Origin: an uncultured Desulfuromonadales bacterium
Lineage (GTDB): Bacteria; Desulfobacterota; Desulfuromonadia; Geobacterales; Pseudopelobacteraceae
Direction of reading: 5' to 3'
DNA: 64,000 nucleotides
Assembly: GCA_903868145.1 (NCBI GenBank)
Contig: CAIPTY010000058.1
Span: 62,001-126,000, forward strand
How positions within the stretch are numbered: position 1 is the first letter of the stretch; every line of letters begins with the position of its first letter. Shown in pieces: positions 37,568 through 47,123 of the stretch. The notes beneath the pieces are model-generated. The model saw only the letters and a program-made list of their open reading frames with translations. It was not told the origin of the DNA and did no database searches. The position numbers and the translations under genes were made by a program.

Positions 37568-38854
37568 GTGTTATCTTTTCTCGTTTTTATATATTTGACG
37601 ATTTATTATATACGGCCGACTGAATGGGTTCCCGGGATTATTGGGCTTCCCTTTTTGATGGTGGCAGGTGTCCTCTCGCTGCTGTTTTTGGGAGCATCTG
37701 TAATAATGAAGAGATTCCCAAATATGCTTACCGGCCGGGCAGAGCGAATGATGTTTGGCTTTGCAGCAGCTATCGTATTGTCTCACGTAAGTCATGTTTA
37801 TGTAGGCGGTGCGATTAATTCTATAAACTTGTTTCTACCTTCTATTACAGGATTTTTCCTTATTATTTGTTTTGTGGACAGCCGAAAACGGACGAATACA
37901 TTAATACTGCTTCTAATAATTTTAACAACATTTTTGGCGTATGAAGGCTGGCTGCAATCTACGACCGGATTCTCGCACGGTGGATTGGAGCCCATTTTTG
38001 AAAATAAAACCACCGTAGATGATGAATCTGTCAAAATGCCTCGAATTCGTTGGTATGGTGTATTTAACGATCCAAATGACCTCGGTCTGGCATTGGTACT
38101 TGCAGTGCCATTCCTGCTCAATATGCTCTTACAACGTCGATTCATCCTGCCATTGGTTACGTTACCCGTTATAAGTATTTCCATGTATTACACCAATTCT
38201 CGGGGGACAGTCTTAGCCGGACTTGTGGCTATCGGCAGTTATTTGGTAGTTCGATATCGCAGTGTGTACGGGGCTCTTGCCGGTGGTTCTTTCGCAATTA
38301 TTCTCTTTTTGTTTGGCCCGAGCCGAATGTCTTCTGTTTCTGCTTCTGAAGAGTCTGCTTATGGTCGCATTGAAGCATGGTATGCGGCCTATCAGATGTT
38401 TAAGGCAAATCCTTTATTTGGTGCCGGTCAAGGTTCGTTTCTTGATTTTCATCACTTAACCGCACACAACTCGTTTGTGTTAGTGATGGCGGAGCTTGGC
38501 TTTACAGGGCTCTTTTTTTTTACGGGGTTGTTCTACTTCCCATACTACTGGTTGTGGAACAATATCTTAAAGAAAGGCGGTATGCAGTTAGTACCTGAAG
38601 ATATTGGTTTAGTCTGCGCTGTTTTTTCCAGCTTAACTGGTATGCTTGCCTCTATGTTTTTTATTAGTCGATCATATATACTGCTTCCTTTTATGCTGGT
38701 TGCCCTTGTTACAGGTGTTACGAGAGTTATTGACCTTGGTGTGCAAAATGTTGCTGCTCAATCAGCAGAAAAACCTAAACACTTTAGGAATATATTCATT
38801 TTAACAATACTTCAGATAGTCGGCATAAATATTGTTGTAAAGTTGCTAATATGA
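37568..38854 (+). CDS. O-antigen ligase/polymerase family membrane protein (Wzy-like)
   Basis: A 428-residue protein with about ten membrane helices. The conserved central segment VFNDPNDLGLALVLAVPFLL and the large-loop motif GAGQGSFLDFHHLTAHNSFV belong to the Wzy_C / O-antigen ligase family, and LVMAELGFTGLFFF is the usual helix after it. The start is GTG at 37568. It lies directly behind the flippase and would polymerise the repeat units or ligate the polymer; the two activities cannot be told apart by sequence. Confidence 0.83.
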   Translation: MLSFLVFIYLTIYYIRPTEWVPGIIGLPFLMVAGVLSLLFLGASVIMKRFPNMLTGRAERMMFGFAAAIVLSHVSHVYVGGAINSINLFLPSITGFFLIICFVDSRKRTNTLILLLIILTTFLAYEGWLQSTTGFSHGGLEPIFENKTTVDDESVKMPRIRWYGVFNDPNDLGLALVLAVPFLLNMLLQRRFILPLVTLPVISISMYYTNSRGTVLAGLVAIGSYLVVRYRSVYGALAGGSFAIILFLFGPSRMSSVSASEESAYGRIEAWYAAYQMFKANPLFGAGQGSFLDFHHLTAHNSFVLVMAELGFTGLFFFTGLFYFPYYWLWNNILKKGGMQLVPEDIGLVCAVFSSLTGMLASMFFISRSYILLPFMLVALVTGVTRVIDLGVQNVAAQSAEKPKHFRNIFILTILQIVGINIVVKLLI

Positions 38855-38922
38855 TTCGTCCGTTTTTCGAAATAACGCCAACGAGTTAAGGCAGTTATAA
38901 TACTACGGTGGAGGTTGTATAA

Positions 38923-39600
38923 ATGCTTATTCTCCAAATAACAAGGTATTTAAAACATAGAATTAAGCAAATTAGGGTGCAAAACTGTTTAAATAACTTC
39001 CAGAAAAATGCTTTGATTGGAACAGATTTCATGACCGAACTCGGTGCTGGTATTCAAAACGAGTCTGGTGAAAAATGGAGGATAAATATAGGTAACAATA
39101 CTAAAATTATGGGGCATTTAGTCTGCAAAAAATCAGGTCTAATTTCAATTGGTGATTATACATGGATAGAAGAGCAAGTTTCTATTCAATGCTTAACTAA
39201 CATAACTATTGGGAGATTTTGTGGAATAGCCGCAGGATGTTTAATTACAGATAACAATAATCATCCAGTAGGTGTTGAAGATAGAATCGCACATCGCATC
39301 AGAGTTGCACCATGTGGGCCTGGATACCCTGGGTCAGGTAATGGGTGGGAAATATCAGATTCAGCTCCAGTTGTAATTGGTGATGCAGTTTGGATTTGTG
39401 GTAATAGTACCATCTTAAAAGGGGTAACAATAGGCGATGGTGCAATCGTTGCCAGAGGTTCAGTCGTGACAAAAGATGTAGAACCGTACACTATTGTTGC
39501 TGGAAATCCTGCAAAAAAAGTAAAGGACTTATCTAAGCCACTGGAAAGTATCCACAATATAGCAGAGAAAATAATTGAAAACGTGGGCAGTCGCTTATAG
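38923..39600 (+). CDS. left-handed beta-helix (hexapeptide) acyltransferase
   Basis: A 225-residue acyltransferase with hexapeptide repeats ([41 protein letters not shown]) and the C-terminal active part with [39 protein letters not shown] and VAGNPAKKV. The histidine in TDNNNHPVG matches the site used by Wcm/WbbJ-type O-acetyltransferases. It probably acetylates a sugar of the surface polymer. GGAGG before the ATG supports the start. Confidence 0.83.
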   Translation: MLILQITRYLKHRIKQIRVQNCLNNFQKNALIGTDFMTELGAGIQNESGEKWRINIGNNTKIMGHLVCKKSGLISIGDYTWIEEQVSIQCLTNITIGRFCGIAAGCLITDNNNHPVGVEDRIAHRIRVAPCGPGYPGSGNGWEISDSAPVVIGDAVWICGNSTILKGVTIGDGAIVARGSVVTKDVEPYTIVAGNPAKKVKDLSKPLESIHNIAEKIIENVGSRL

Positions 39601-39784
39601 TGCCCCAACACCAGTTTTCAATTTAAAAACAGATTATGATAGCAATGATGTTGCAGTGTGCATCGAAATTGTTGATGTTTTATTTGAATAATCGCCCATA
39701 ATGTTGGATAAACGCTTCAAATGAGCCAATAATCGACTCCCTTTTATCTGATTTATAAAACAGATTTTAAAACGGAAAAACAAA

Positions 39785-40894
39785 GTGAATACCAACCATA
39801 CACTGAATGTTTTACATCTTCTCATAAGCTTCAAAACCGGTGGATTGGAACGGTTTGTTTTAGATTTGATAGATTCAAATAACAATAAGTTTAATCAAAG
39901 TGTTGTATGTCTTGAGCATGCGGGAGAGTTGGCTGGTCAATGCAAAGTTGAGGTTATCTCGCTGAATATGCCACGCGGATTGCATGTAGGTGTTGCGTGG
40001 GATCTTGCCAAAATTGTCCGAGAAAAAAAGATCGATATTATTCAAACGCATAACGAAAAAGCACAACTCTACGGCTGTCTTGCAGGATTACTAACTAAAG
40101 TTCCTGTTGTGCATACTAAACATGGCAAAAACAATCTGGATTGGTGGTCAATAACACGCAACAATATTGAAGCCAGATTGTGCAGAAAAATAGTAGCTGT
40201 ATCTCGTGATGCTGCGTTAGAGTGTGTGCGTGATGAAAAAATACCTTCTGATAAAGTGCTTACAATCTTAAACGGTATCGATACGGAGCGTTATTTCCCA
40301 GGTGACAACAAATATGAATTCAAGAAAGGTCTCGGCTTTAGTGAAGAGACGCTGGCGATTGGTATTGTGGCACGTCTTGCACAGGTTAAAGACCATGAAA
40401 CTCTTTTAAAAGCTTGTAAGATTTTATTTGAGTCTGATCAGAGTTTAAAACTCTTGGTCGTGGGTGATGGTCAGTTACGAGGCAGTTTGGAACAACTCGC
40501 ACAATCATTGGGGATAAGCAAACAGGTTATTTTTACCGGAATGCGGGAAGATATTCCTGATTTAATGCGAGCTATGGATATCTTTGTACTTTCATCAGTG
40601 AGTGAGGGCATCTCTTTGACGTTGCTTGAAGCAATGGCTTGCTGTTTACCGGTAGTTGCAACAGAAGTTGGGGGAAACCCTGAGGTTTTAGTCGATGGAG
40701 TGACCGGTTTCCTTGTGCCGTCGCAACAACCGGAGCTTTTAGCAAGTAAAGTGCACACACTGATTATTGACCCTGAGTTACGGAAACAAATGGGAGAAGC
40801 AGGGCGGCAGAGAGTTTTGGACTGTTTCAGCCTATCAACAACTGCTGAAAAATATCGTGATATGTATTTTAATTTAGTAGGATTTCCTTTATGA
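39785..40894 (+). CDS. family 4 glycosyltransferase
   Basis: A 369-residue GT-B enzyme. N-terminal LLISFKTGGLERFVLDLI and THNEKAQLYGCLAGLL are followed by VARLAQVKDHETLLKA, LVVGDGQLRGSLEQLA and the sugar-nucleotide motif SSVSEGISLTLLEAMACCLP, with the E-X7-E pair. It resembles the stp2-type transferases of exosortase A loci, but the match is not firm. GTG start. The stop overlaps the next gene by 4 bases. Confidence 0.86.
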   Translation: MNTNHTLNVLHLLISFKTGGLERFVLDLIDSNNNKFNQSVVCLEHAGELAGQCKVEVISLNMPRGLHVGVAWDLAKIVREKKIDIIQTHNEKAQLYGCLAGLLTKVPVVHTKHGKNNLDWWSITRNNIEARLCRKIVAVSRDAALECVRDEKIPSDKVLTILNGIDTERYFPGDNKYEFKKGLGFSEETLAIGIVARLAQVKDHETLLKACKILFESDQSLKLLVVGDGQLRGSLEQLAQSLGISKQVIFTGMREDIPDLMRAMDIFVLSSVSEGISLTLLEAMACCLPVVATEVGGNPEVLVDGVTGFLVPSQQPELLASKVHTLIIDPELRKQMGEAGRQRVLDCFSLSTTAEKYRDMYFNLVGFPL

Positions 40895-42054
40895 AACGAA
40901 AGAATCTATTATTTATTTCAGCATTCTTTCCGTATCCAACAGCACCGAATATTGCAACGTACAATCGTCAGGAGTTATTGGCATTGACAGACTACTACAA
41001 TATTGATGCAATTGTTCCGATCCCATGGACTCACGCGCTCCGACATAAAGGTGCACCTCAGGAAGGAACGCTCGGGAAAATTAATATTAAATATCCAACG
41101 TATTATTACAGTCCATACATTTTACGCAATTTTTATGGACTTTATTATTATTATTCAATAAAAAAAGCAGTTTCAGAGCTTACAGCACGTAAGACGTATG
41201 ACATAATATATTCATCATGGTTATACCCTGACGCCTGGGTGGCAGCAAAAATAGCAAAACTACTTAAACTCCCATTGTTTGTCTCCGTACTTGGTACCGA
41301 TGTAAATCGTTTACGCGACGATACCTATCTGTCTCGTAAAGCAATAGAATTGTCTGAATATGCTACACAGATAAAATGTGTCAGTGATTCATTGAGAGCG
41401 AACCTTATTTCCATAGGATGCGGCCAGGATAAGTTGTCTGTTCTGCAAAATGGTATGGATAAAAATGTATTTCGTCCAATGGATAAATTTTCGGTCAGAA
41501 AAGAACTTGGCATACGTATAAAGGATAAAGTTATATTATTTGTCGGCAACCTGAAAAAAGAAAAAGGGCTTGGAGAACTTTGTCACGCATTTTCTCAGTT
41601 GCTGAATACTCATTTATTACAAGATTGCAGACTTGTTGTTATCGGTGGTGGTGGATTCAGGCCTTTACTGGAAAAGCTTCTTGCTGAACTCAATATGTCA
41701 AACAAAACTGAAATATTAGGTGAACGTCCGTTGGAAGTAATTGCTCAATATATGAACGCCTGTGACGTTTTATGCTTGCCCAGCTATTCTGAAGGTCAAC
41801 CGAATGTTGTAATGGAGGCTATGGCTTGTCATACACGCGTAGTTGCGACATCTGTAGGTGGAACGCCGGATCTGGATTTGGGTTATGGGAATATAAAGTT
41901 GATTCCACCAAAAAATGTGCTTGAGTTGACGGCAGCGCTTTATGAAGTTCTCACTGACGGAGTAGAATGCGAGCAGTGGTATCAATTTAATTCCTGGGCA
42001 GACAATGCAGCATACCTGTATAAGCTTTTTGAGTCTGCCAAGTGTGAGGTTTAG
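40891..42054 (+). CDS. family 4 glycosyltransferase
   Basis: A 387-residue GT-B enzyme. It has a Tyr-rich N-terminal half (YPTYYYSPYILRNFYGLYYY), SVLGTDVNRL, a donor domain with LFVGNLKKEKGLGELCHAFS, VVIGGGGFRPLLEKLL and LPSYSEGQPNVVMEAMACHT. It overlaps the previous transferase by 4 bases, and its stop is followed at once by the ATG of the dehydrogenase, so the genes are co-translated. Linkage and donor are unknown. Confidence 0.86.
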   Translation: MKRKNLLFISAFFPYPTAPNIATYNRQELLALTDYYNIDAIVPIPWTHALRHKGAPQEGTLGKINIKYPTYYYSPYILRNFYGLYYYYSIKKAVSELTARKTYDIIYSSWLYPDAWVAAKIAKLLKLPLFVSVLGTDVNRLRDDTYLSRKAIELSEYATQIKCVSDSLRANLISIGCGQDKLSVLQNGMDKNVFRPMDKFSVRKELGIRIKDKVILFVGNLKKEKGLGELCHAFSQLLNTHLLQDCRLVVIGGGGFRPLLEKLLAELNMSNKTEILGERPLEVIAQYMNACDVLCLPSYSEGQPNVVMEAMACHTRVVATSVGGTPDLDLGYGNIKLIPPKNVLELTAALYEVLTDGVECEQWYQFNSWADNAAYLYKLFESAKCEV

Positions 42055-43143
42055 ATGGACAAATTGAAAGTTGGAGTTGTTGGGTGTGGCCAGATTGCAG
42101 ACGGCCATGTTACTGAGATTCAAAAGCTCAATTCGGCAACTGTATTGGCAGTCTGTGATGCTGAGATCATTATCGCCGAACAACTTGCTATGCGATATGG
42201 AGTAGCTAACTATTATTCATCGTTAGAAGATATGTTGAAAATTGAAAAGCTGGATGTCCTTCATATTTGTACCCCACCTGGCTCACATCTCGTTCTTACC
42301 AAAATGGCTGTTGACGCGGGTTGTCATGTGTATGTGGAAAAACCTCTCGCGCTCAATTACGCTGACACCGTCGAATTGATAGACTATGTCATTAAGGCAG
42401 GAAAAAAACTTACTATCGGACATAATAGTGAATTTGATCCACCCAGCTTGGAGTTGCGCGAATTGATAAGTAAAGGTGTGCTAGGTGAACCGGTACATAT
42501 TGAAAGCTGGTATGGCTACAACCTTGGTGGCTCGTTCGGCAAAGCTATTCTTGCTTCGCCGGATCATTGGGTGCACAAATTGCCAGGTAAGTTGTTTCAT
42601 AATAATCTTAACCATTTGCTTAATAAAATAACTGAATTTCTTGACGACGAAAAACCACAGGTGCATGCGATGGCGTGGCGGAGTTGTAATAAAGGTGGCT
42701 ATGGCGACGTTCGCGACAATTTATTTGATGAATTGAGAACAGTAATCAAAGGCAACAAGGTTTCTGCGTATGGTACTTTTTCATCAAGCGTTCGACCCGT
42801 TGGTCATTATCTAAGGGTATATGGTACCAAAAGTATTGTCGATCTTGATTATACGTCTCGATCTGTCGCAATTGACAGGGGTGCCAATTATCCAAGTGCA
42901 CTGGGTCGATTGATTGCCGGGTACGATAAAGCATGGCAGTACACAAAATCCGCACTCAGAAACACTAACAAGTTTCGTCGCTATGATTATCATTATTTTA
43001 GTGGCATGGGGTTACTTATTGAAAAATTCTATGACAGCATCTTGTACGATAAACCTTTGCCTGTATCTACGGATAGCATCTTGAGGATAGCCTGGATTAT
43101 GGATGATATTTTTAACCAGATCAACAACCCGGTGCAGTCATGA
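42055..43143 (+). CDS. Gfo/Idh/MocA-family oxidoreductase
   Basis: A 362-residue NAD(P)-dependent sugar dehydrogenase. Rossmann motif VGVVGCGQIADGHVTEI, THE pocket LHICTPPGSHLVL and the catalytic-lysine signature VYVEKPLAL (Lys near residue 95) are present; GHNSEF follows. Such enzymes oxidise nucleotide sugars or inositol-like compounds. Next to an SDR epimerase it probably makes a modified sugar for the polymer, but no product can be named. Confidence 0.85.
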   Translation: MDKLKVGVVGCGQIADGHVTEIQKLNSATVLAVCDAEIIIAEQLAMRYGVANYYSSLEDMLKIEKLDVLHICTPPGSHLVLTKMAVDAGCHVYVEKPLALNYADTVELIDYVIKAGKKLTIGHNSEFDPPSLELRELISKGVLGEPVHIESWYGYNLGGSFGKAILASPDHWVHKLPGKLFHNNLNHLLNKITEFLDDEKPQVHAMAWRSCNKGGYGDVRDNLFDELRTVIKGNKVSAYGTFSSSVRPVGHYLRVYGTKSIVDLDYTSRSVAIDRGANYPSALGRLIAGYDKAWQYTKSALRNTNKFRRYDYHYFSGMGLLIEKFYDSILYDKPLPVSTDSILRIAWIMDDIFNQINNPVQS

Positions 43144-44141
43144 AAGTACTTGTAACAGGGGCAAATGGTTTTCTTGGATCAGCCGTTGTTGAACGCTTGT
43201 TATTCTCTACGGATTATTTTGTGCGCTGTCTGGTGCGGCCTGGTAGTCCCCACTTCAATATTGACGCTCTTCTTTACAAATATCCTACAAGATGCGAAAT
43301 AGTGTACGGTTCGCTCAACAACCTTGAGACGTGCAGCACGTGTATACTCGACATAGGAATTGTCTTTCATCTTGCCTCTGCTAAAGGTGGCGCGCCTGCT
43401 GAGATGTTTCAGGGATCATCGGTGGCGACGAAGCAATTACTTGAAGCAATCAAATCAAGCACTCAAAAAATCAAGCTGCTTCATTGCAGTTCATTTTCAG
43501 TTTACGGTGTAGCTGAGTTACCAAAAGGTACGACTGTTGATGAAAATACACCCCTTGAAACAGTACCCCACAGGCGAGATGTCTACGCCTACTCAAAATG
43601 GCATCAAGAAAAACTGGTTCGGCAGTATGCAGAGCAGTTTGGTATTCCAACAGTTATTTTACGACCTGGTGTGATCTATGGACCTGGTGGCAGCCCGATG
43701 ACTCCGAGGGTGGGTCTCAGTTTATTTGGTGTTTTTCTATTTATGGGTGGTAACAATATCATACCGTTAACACACGCAATGAACTGTGCTGATGCTTTTG
43801 TTGTCGCTGCTGAACATGCAGATTTTAACGGTGGTGCTTATAACGTAGTTGATGATAACTTGCTTACAGCCAGAGAATATCTGAAATTATACAGAATGAA
43901 GGTTGAGCGACTGCGAAGCATACGTGTTCCGTACGGTTTATTGATGAAAATATCATCGATTTGTGAGTGGTATTTTGCGAAATCAAAAGGCCAACTACCC
44001 GAAATTTTTACAAAGTATAAAACAGCCAATATGTGGAAGGGTAATAAATTCAATAATAGTAAATTAAAGAATATCGGGTGGATACCCGCAATTAATACGG
44101 AGACGGGAGTCAATGAGTATTTTGCATCTCTAAAAAAATAG
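43140..44141 (+). CDS. NAD-dependent epimerase/dehydratase (extended SDR)
   Basis: A 333-residue extended SDR. It has the N-terminal VLVTGANGFLGSAVVERLL nucleotide motif, LLHCSSFSVYG and the catalytic YAYSKWHQE (YXXXK). ILRPGVIYGPGG and DNLLTAREYLKLY follow. It overlaps the Gfo/Idh gene by 4 bases. The active-site Ser-Tyr-Lys are in place. Typical jobs are nucleotide-sugar 4-epimerisation or dehydration; the substrate is not readable. Confidence 0.85.
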   Translation: MKVLVTGANGFLGSAVVERLLFSTDYFVRCLVRPGSPHFNIDALLYKYPTRCEIVYGSLNNLETCSTCILDIGIVFHLASAKGGAPAEMFQGSSVATKQLLEAIKSSTQKIKLLHCSSFSVYGVAELPKGTTVDENTPLETVPHRRDVYAYSKWHQEKLVRQYAEQFGIPTVILRPGVIYGPGGSPMTPRVGLSLFGVFLFMGGNNIIPLTHAMNCADAFVVAAEHADFNGGAYNVVDDNLLTAREYLKLYRMKVERLRSIRVPYGLLMKISSICEWYFAKSKGQLPEIFTKYKTANMWKGNKFNNSKLKNIGWIPAINTETGVNEYFASLKK

Positions 44142-44157
44142 AACTTGGAGGTGATTC

Positions 44158-44688
44158 ATGATTGTTGCTGATATTTATGTAAAAGCAGAGTGGCTTTATG
44201 GTGACAGGTCGTTAAAAAAAGTGATTCGCGCTGCCATGAGTGACGCTACCCTTTGCATGCTGATTTACAGATCAATGTCATGGTGTGATAAATTTGCACT
44301 TACCAAAATTTTTGCAATGATACTTTGTAAGGTGAATGCCATTTTATGCGGTGCTGTTATTGGAAAAAGTGCTCAGTTTGGCAGTGGTTTTGTCATACTT
44401 CACAGTGTCGGGGTCGTCGTAAATACTCGTGTACGGGGCGGGCAAAATATCTATGTGGAAAGCGGCGTTGTCATTGGTGAAACAAAAAAAGGATGTCCTG
44501 TTCTGGGTAACAATATTTTTATCGGTTCCGGTGCCAAGGTCGTTGGAGATATAACCATTGGCGATAACGTTACAATTGGTGCTAATGCTGTTGTTAATAA
44601 AAGCTTTCCTGATAATGTTGTTGTTGGCGGGGTACCTGCGAAAATTATCAGATATAAAAATGAATCAGAGACATCACTCGTCGGATAA
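44158..44688 (+). CDS. serine acetyltransferase-like hexapeptide acyltransferase
   Basis: A 176-residue left-handed beta-helix protein. A helical N-terminal part is followed by GKSAQFGSGFVILHSVGVVV, with the catalytic His in ILHSVGVV, then SGVVIGETKKGCPVLGNNIF, GSGAKVVGDITIGDNVTIGA and VVVGGVPAKII. This is the CysE-like fold used by sugar O-acetyltransferases in surface polymer loci. GGAGG precedes the ATG. Its role as a sugar rather than a serine acetyltransferase is inferred from context. Confidence 0.83.
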   Translation: MIVADIYVKAEWLYGDRSLKKVIRAAMSDATLCMLIYRSMSWCDKFALTKIFAMILCKVNAILCGAVIGKSAQFGSGFVILHSVGVVVNTRVRGGQNIYVESGVVIGETKKGCPVLGNNIFIGSGAKVVGDITIGDNVTIGANAVVNKSFPDNVVVGGVPAKIIRYKNESETSLVG

Positions 44689-44702
44689 ACGGAGAAAATA
44701 CC

Positions 44703-45878
44703 ATGAATATTATTTACCACTTTCGCGTGAAGGGTGTGGGGCCAGAACGGGTTCATATTTCCGGGATAGCGGGGGCTTTCGAAAATCTGGGACACAAGGT
44801 GTCGTTTGTTTCGCCAACCGATATAAATCCACTTAAAACGGGTGATGTTGCAGCACCAAAAGGCGGATTACGTAATGTGTTGTATTTTCTTGCGGACAAG
44901 ATGCCTCAAGTTTTTTTCGAATTTATGGAGATATTTTACAACGTGATGGCCATTAAAAAATTAAAGCTGAAGATCGCTGAGACCAAGCCCCAGCTAATAT
45001 ACGAACGATATGCTTTTTTTTGTTTTGCTGGAATATTTATATCTCGTAAAGCAAATATACCGATCGTATTGGAGGTAAATGAAGTTGGAGGATTTGATCG
45101 CGTCCGTCCGCAGAAGCTCGTAAAACTTTCGAAACTGTTTGAAAATTATATTTTTTCAAATGCTGATGTAATAATTACTGTATCCGAATTTCTTAAGGAG
45201 CAGATCGTACAAAGAGGAGGTAAAAGGGACTCCATTTTAATTGTTTCAAACGGGATTGATGTTAAATTGTTCGATAAGCAAATTAACCCAGATGTTTTGA
45301 AACAGAAATATGAAATCTCGGGCTCAAAAATAGTTGGCTTCGTAGGATATCTAGTCCACTGGCATTGTCTTGATATGTTAATTGAAGTGTTTGCAAAAAT
45401 CAGGTTAAAACATCCAGAGTCTAAACTAATATTTGTTGGCGATGGTGTTCTTCGAGACGATCTTGAGAAACTTGCCAAATCGTTAGGTATTGAGTCTGAT
45501 TTTATTATTACCGGTCGTGTTGACCATTCAGAAGTTCCTGATTACATAAATTTATTTGACGTAGCAATAATTCCTAATTCCAATGAATATCGATCGCCCA
45601 TCAAACTTTTTGAATACATGGCAATGGGAAGGGTGATTGTTGCGCCGGATCAACCACCGGTATTAAGCGTGCTTGAGGATGGTAAAACAGGCTTCATTTT
45701 CAAAAATGGAGATGCAGACGATCTCTATAGCAAAATTAATGCTGCGCTGGTTTCTGATATAGTTAGCCAAGAAATCGGAGTTAATGCCCGAAAAACTGTA
45801 TTAGAAAAATATACTTGGGACATTCACGCAACCAGTATTTTGCAGTTTATAGAAAAAAAACATGGCAGGCTTGCCTGA
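44703..45878 (+). CDS. family 4 glycosyltransferase
   Basis: A 391-residue GT-B transferase with YERYAFFCFAGIFISRKANI in the N-terminal half, a linker with IVLEVNEVGGFDRV, and the donor domain: GFVGYLVHWHCLDMLIEVFA, LIFVGDGVLRDDLEKLAKSL and IPNSNEYRSPIKLFEYMAMG (E-X7-E type). GGAG before the ATG. It lies 14 bases behind the acetyltransferase gene. Donor and acceptor are unknown. Confidence 0.86.
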   Translation: MNIIYHFRVKGVGPERVHISGIAGAFENLGHKVSFVSPTDINPLKTGDVAAPKGGLRNVLYFLADKMPQVFFEFMEIFYNVMAIKKLKLKIAETKPQLIYERYAFFCFAGIFISRKANIPIVLEVNEVGGFDRVRPQKLVKLSKLFENYIFSNADVIITVSEFLKEQIVQRGGKRDSILIVSNGIDVKLFDKQINPDVLKQKYEISGSKIVGFVGYLVHWHCLDMLIEVFAKIRLKHPESKLIFVGDGVLRDDLEKLAKSLGIESDFIITGRVDHSEVPDYINLFDVAIIPNSNEYRSPIKLFEYMAMGRVIVAPDQPPVLSVLEDGKTGFIFKNGDADDLYSKINAALVSDIVSQEIGVNARKTVLEKYTWDIHATSILQFIEKKHGRLA

Positions 45879-45910
45879 TTTTTGAGTAATTAGAGGAGGT
45901 AATAAACAAT

Positions 45911-47107
45911 ATGAATGACAATTGCGATACAAATATTCCAGCGCGTATAGCTTATATTTGTGAAGGTGACGCAGAAAAAGACGCTTTTTCTGGTACCGCA
46001 AAAAGTATGGTAGATCATCTGCGTGCACTTGGACATACCATATATACAATCGATGTTAGACCACCCAAATTTTGGCGGATTCTCATAGCTATTAAAGAAT
46101 TCTCTCTTGATCGAAACAGATGGCGTGCTCGTTTCAGATATGGGAATTTCGCTTATCAAGTACGTTCAGCGATAGCCCGTGAAAAACTCGCGGCATTAAG
46201 TGAAAAAGTTGACCTTATGTTTCAAGTTGGTGCGACGTTCACCCCACCAGGAAGTGGCCAGATACCCTACGTGGTGTATTGCGATTGGAACATGGCTCTT
46301 TCAATTCAACAAAGCACGAATAAGCTTTCAGCGTCAGGAGGATTGCCAGCAACCGTGGCAGAGCAGATCAACGACAGGCAGAAAATAATATATAAGAATG
46401 CGTCTAGGATATTTGCTATATGTGAACATTTACGCGAGTCATTCATCGCTGATTACCATATTCCATCTGAGCTTGTTGTAAGGGCTTATGCCGGTCCAAA
46501 TATGGACTTTAAATCTATCCGCACACGTATACTTGAAACCAAAAAAAATAATTCGACTATATTGTTTATAGGTAAGGAATTTCATCGAAAAGGAGGCGAA
46601 ATTCTAATTAAGGCATTTAAGCTAGTCCGACAGAAGATACCAAAGGCACGACTGATTATAATTGGTACTTCAAGTGAAGAACATTGTGATGATGGAGTAG
46701 AGTTTTTGGGTAAGTTGAGTAAGGCTGTTCCAGAAGAGTATAATAAGATGATTCGGGCATTTATTGAATCTGATGTCTTTTGTTTTCCCACACGCCTTGA
46801 GCCATTTGGAATTGTTGTGCCAGAAGCAATGTACTTTGGCCTCCCATGCGTTACAAGCGACATTTGGGCGATGACAGAAATGGTTGTTGAGGGAGAAACG
46901 GGTTTCACAGTTGCGGCTGATGATTACGAAGCTTTGTCAAAACGTCTTATTGAGATTTTATCGGACAGTGCATTAGCTAGCCGTTTGGGCTCAGCCGGTC
47001 GAGTAAGAGCAGAAAAATTGTTCTCTTGGTCTTCAACTGCTCAAATCATGCATGACCATATTCAAAGCGTCGTATATGGTTTGCATTCACCCGAAAGATT
47101 GAATTAA
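45911..47107 (+). CDS. family 4 glycosyltransferase
   Basis: A 398-residue GT-B transferase. The N-terminus has IAYICEGDAEKDAFSGTAKS, and later VVYCDWNMALS. The donor domain has ILFIGKEFHRKGGEILIKAF, ARLIIIGTSSEEH and CFPTRLEPFGIVVPEAMYFG, the E-X7-E signature. GGAGG lies upstream of the ATG. The following gene starts 16 bases after its stop. Specificity unknown. Confidence 0.86.
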   Translation: MNDNCDTNIPARIAYICEGDAEKDAFSGTAKSMVDHLRALGHTIYTIDVRPPKFWRILIAIKEFSLDRNRWRARFRYGNFAYQVRSAIAREKLAALSEKVDLMFQVGATFTPPGSGQIPYVVYCDWNMALSIQQSTNKLSASGGLPATVAEQINDRQKIIYKNASRIFAICEHLRESFIADYHIPSELVVRAYAGPNMDFKSIRTRILETKKNNSTILFIGKEFHRKGGEILIKAFKLVRQKIPKARLIIIGTSSEEHCDDGVEFLGKLSKAVPEEYNKMIRAFIESDVFCFPTRLEPFGIVVPEAMYFGLPCVTSDIWAMTEMVVEGETGFTVAADDYEALSKRLIEILSDSALASRLGSAGRVRAEKLFSWSSTAQIMHDHIQSVVYGLHSPERLN

Positions 47108-47123
47108 TTGGTACAATTAATTT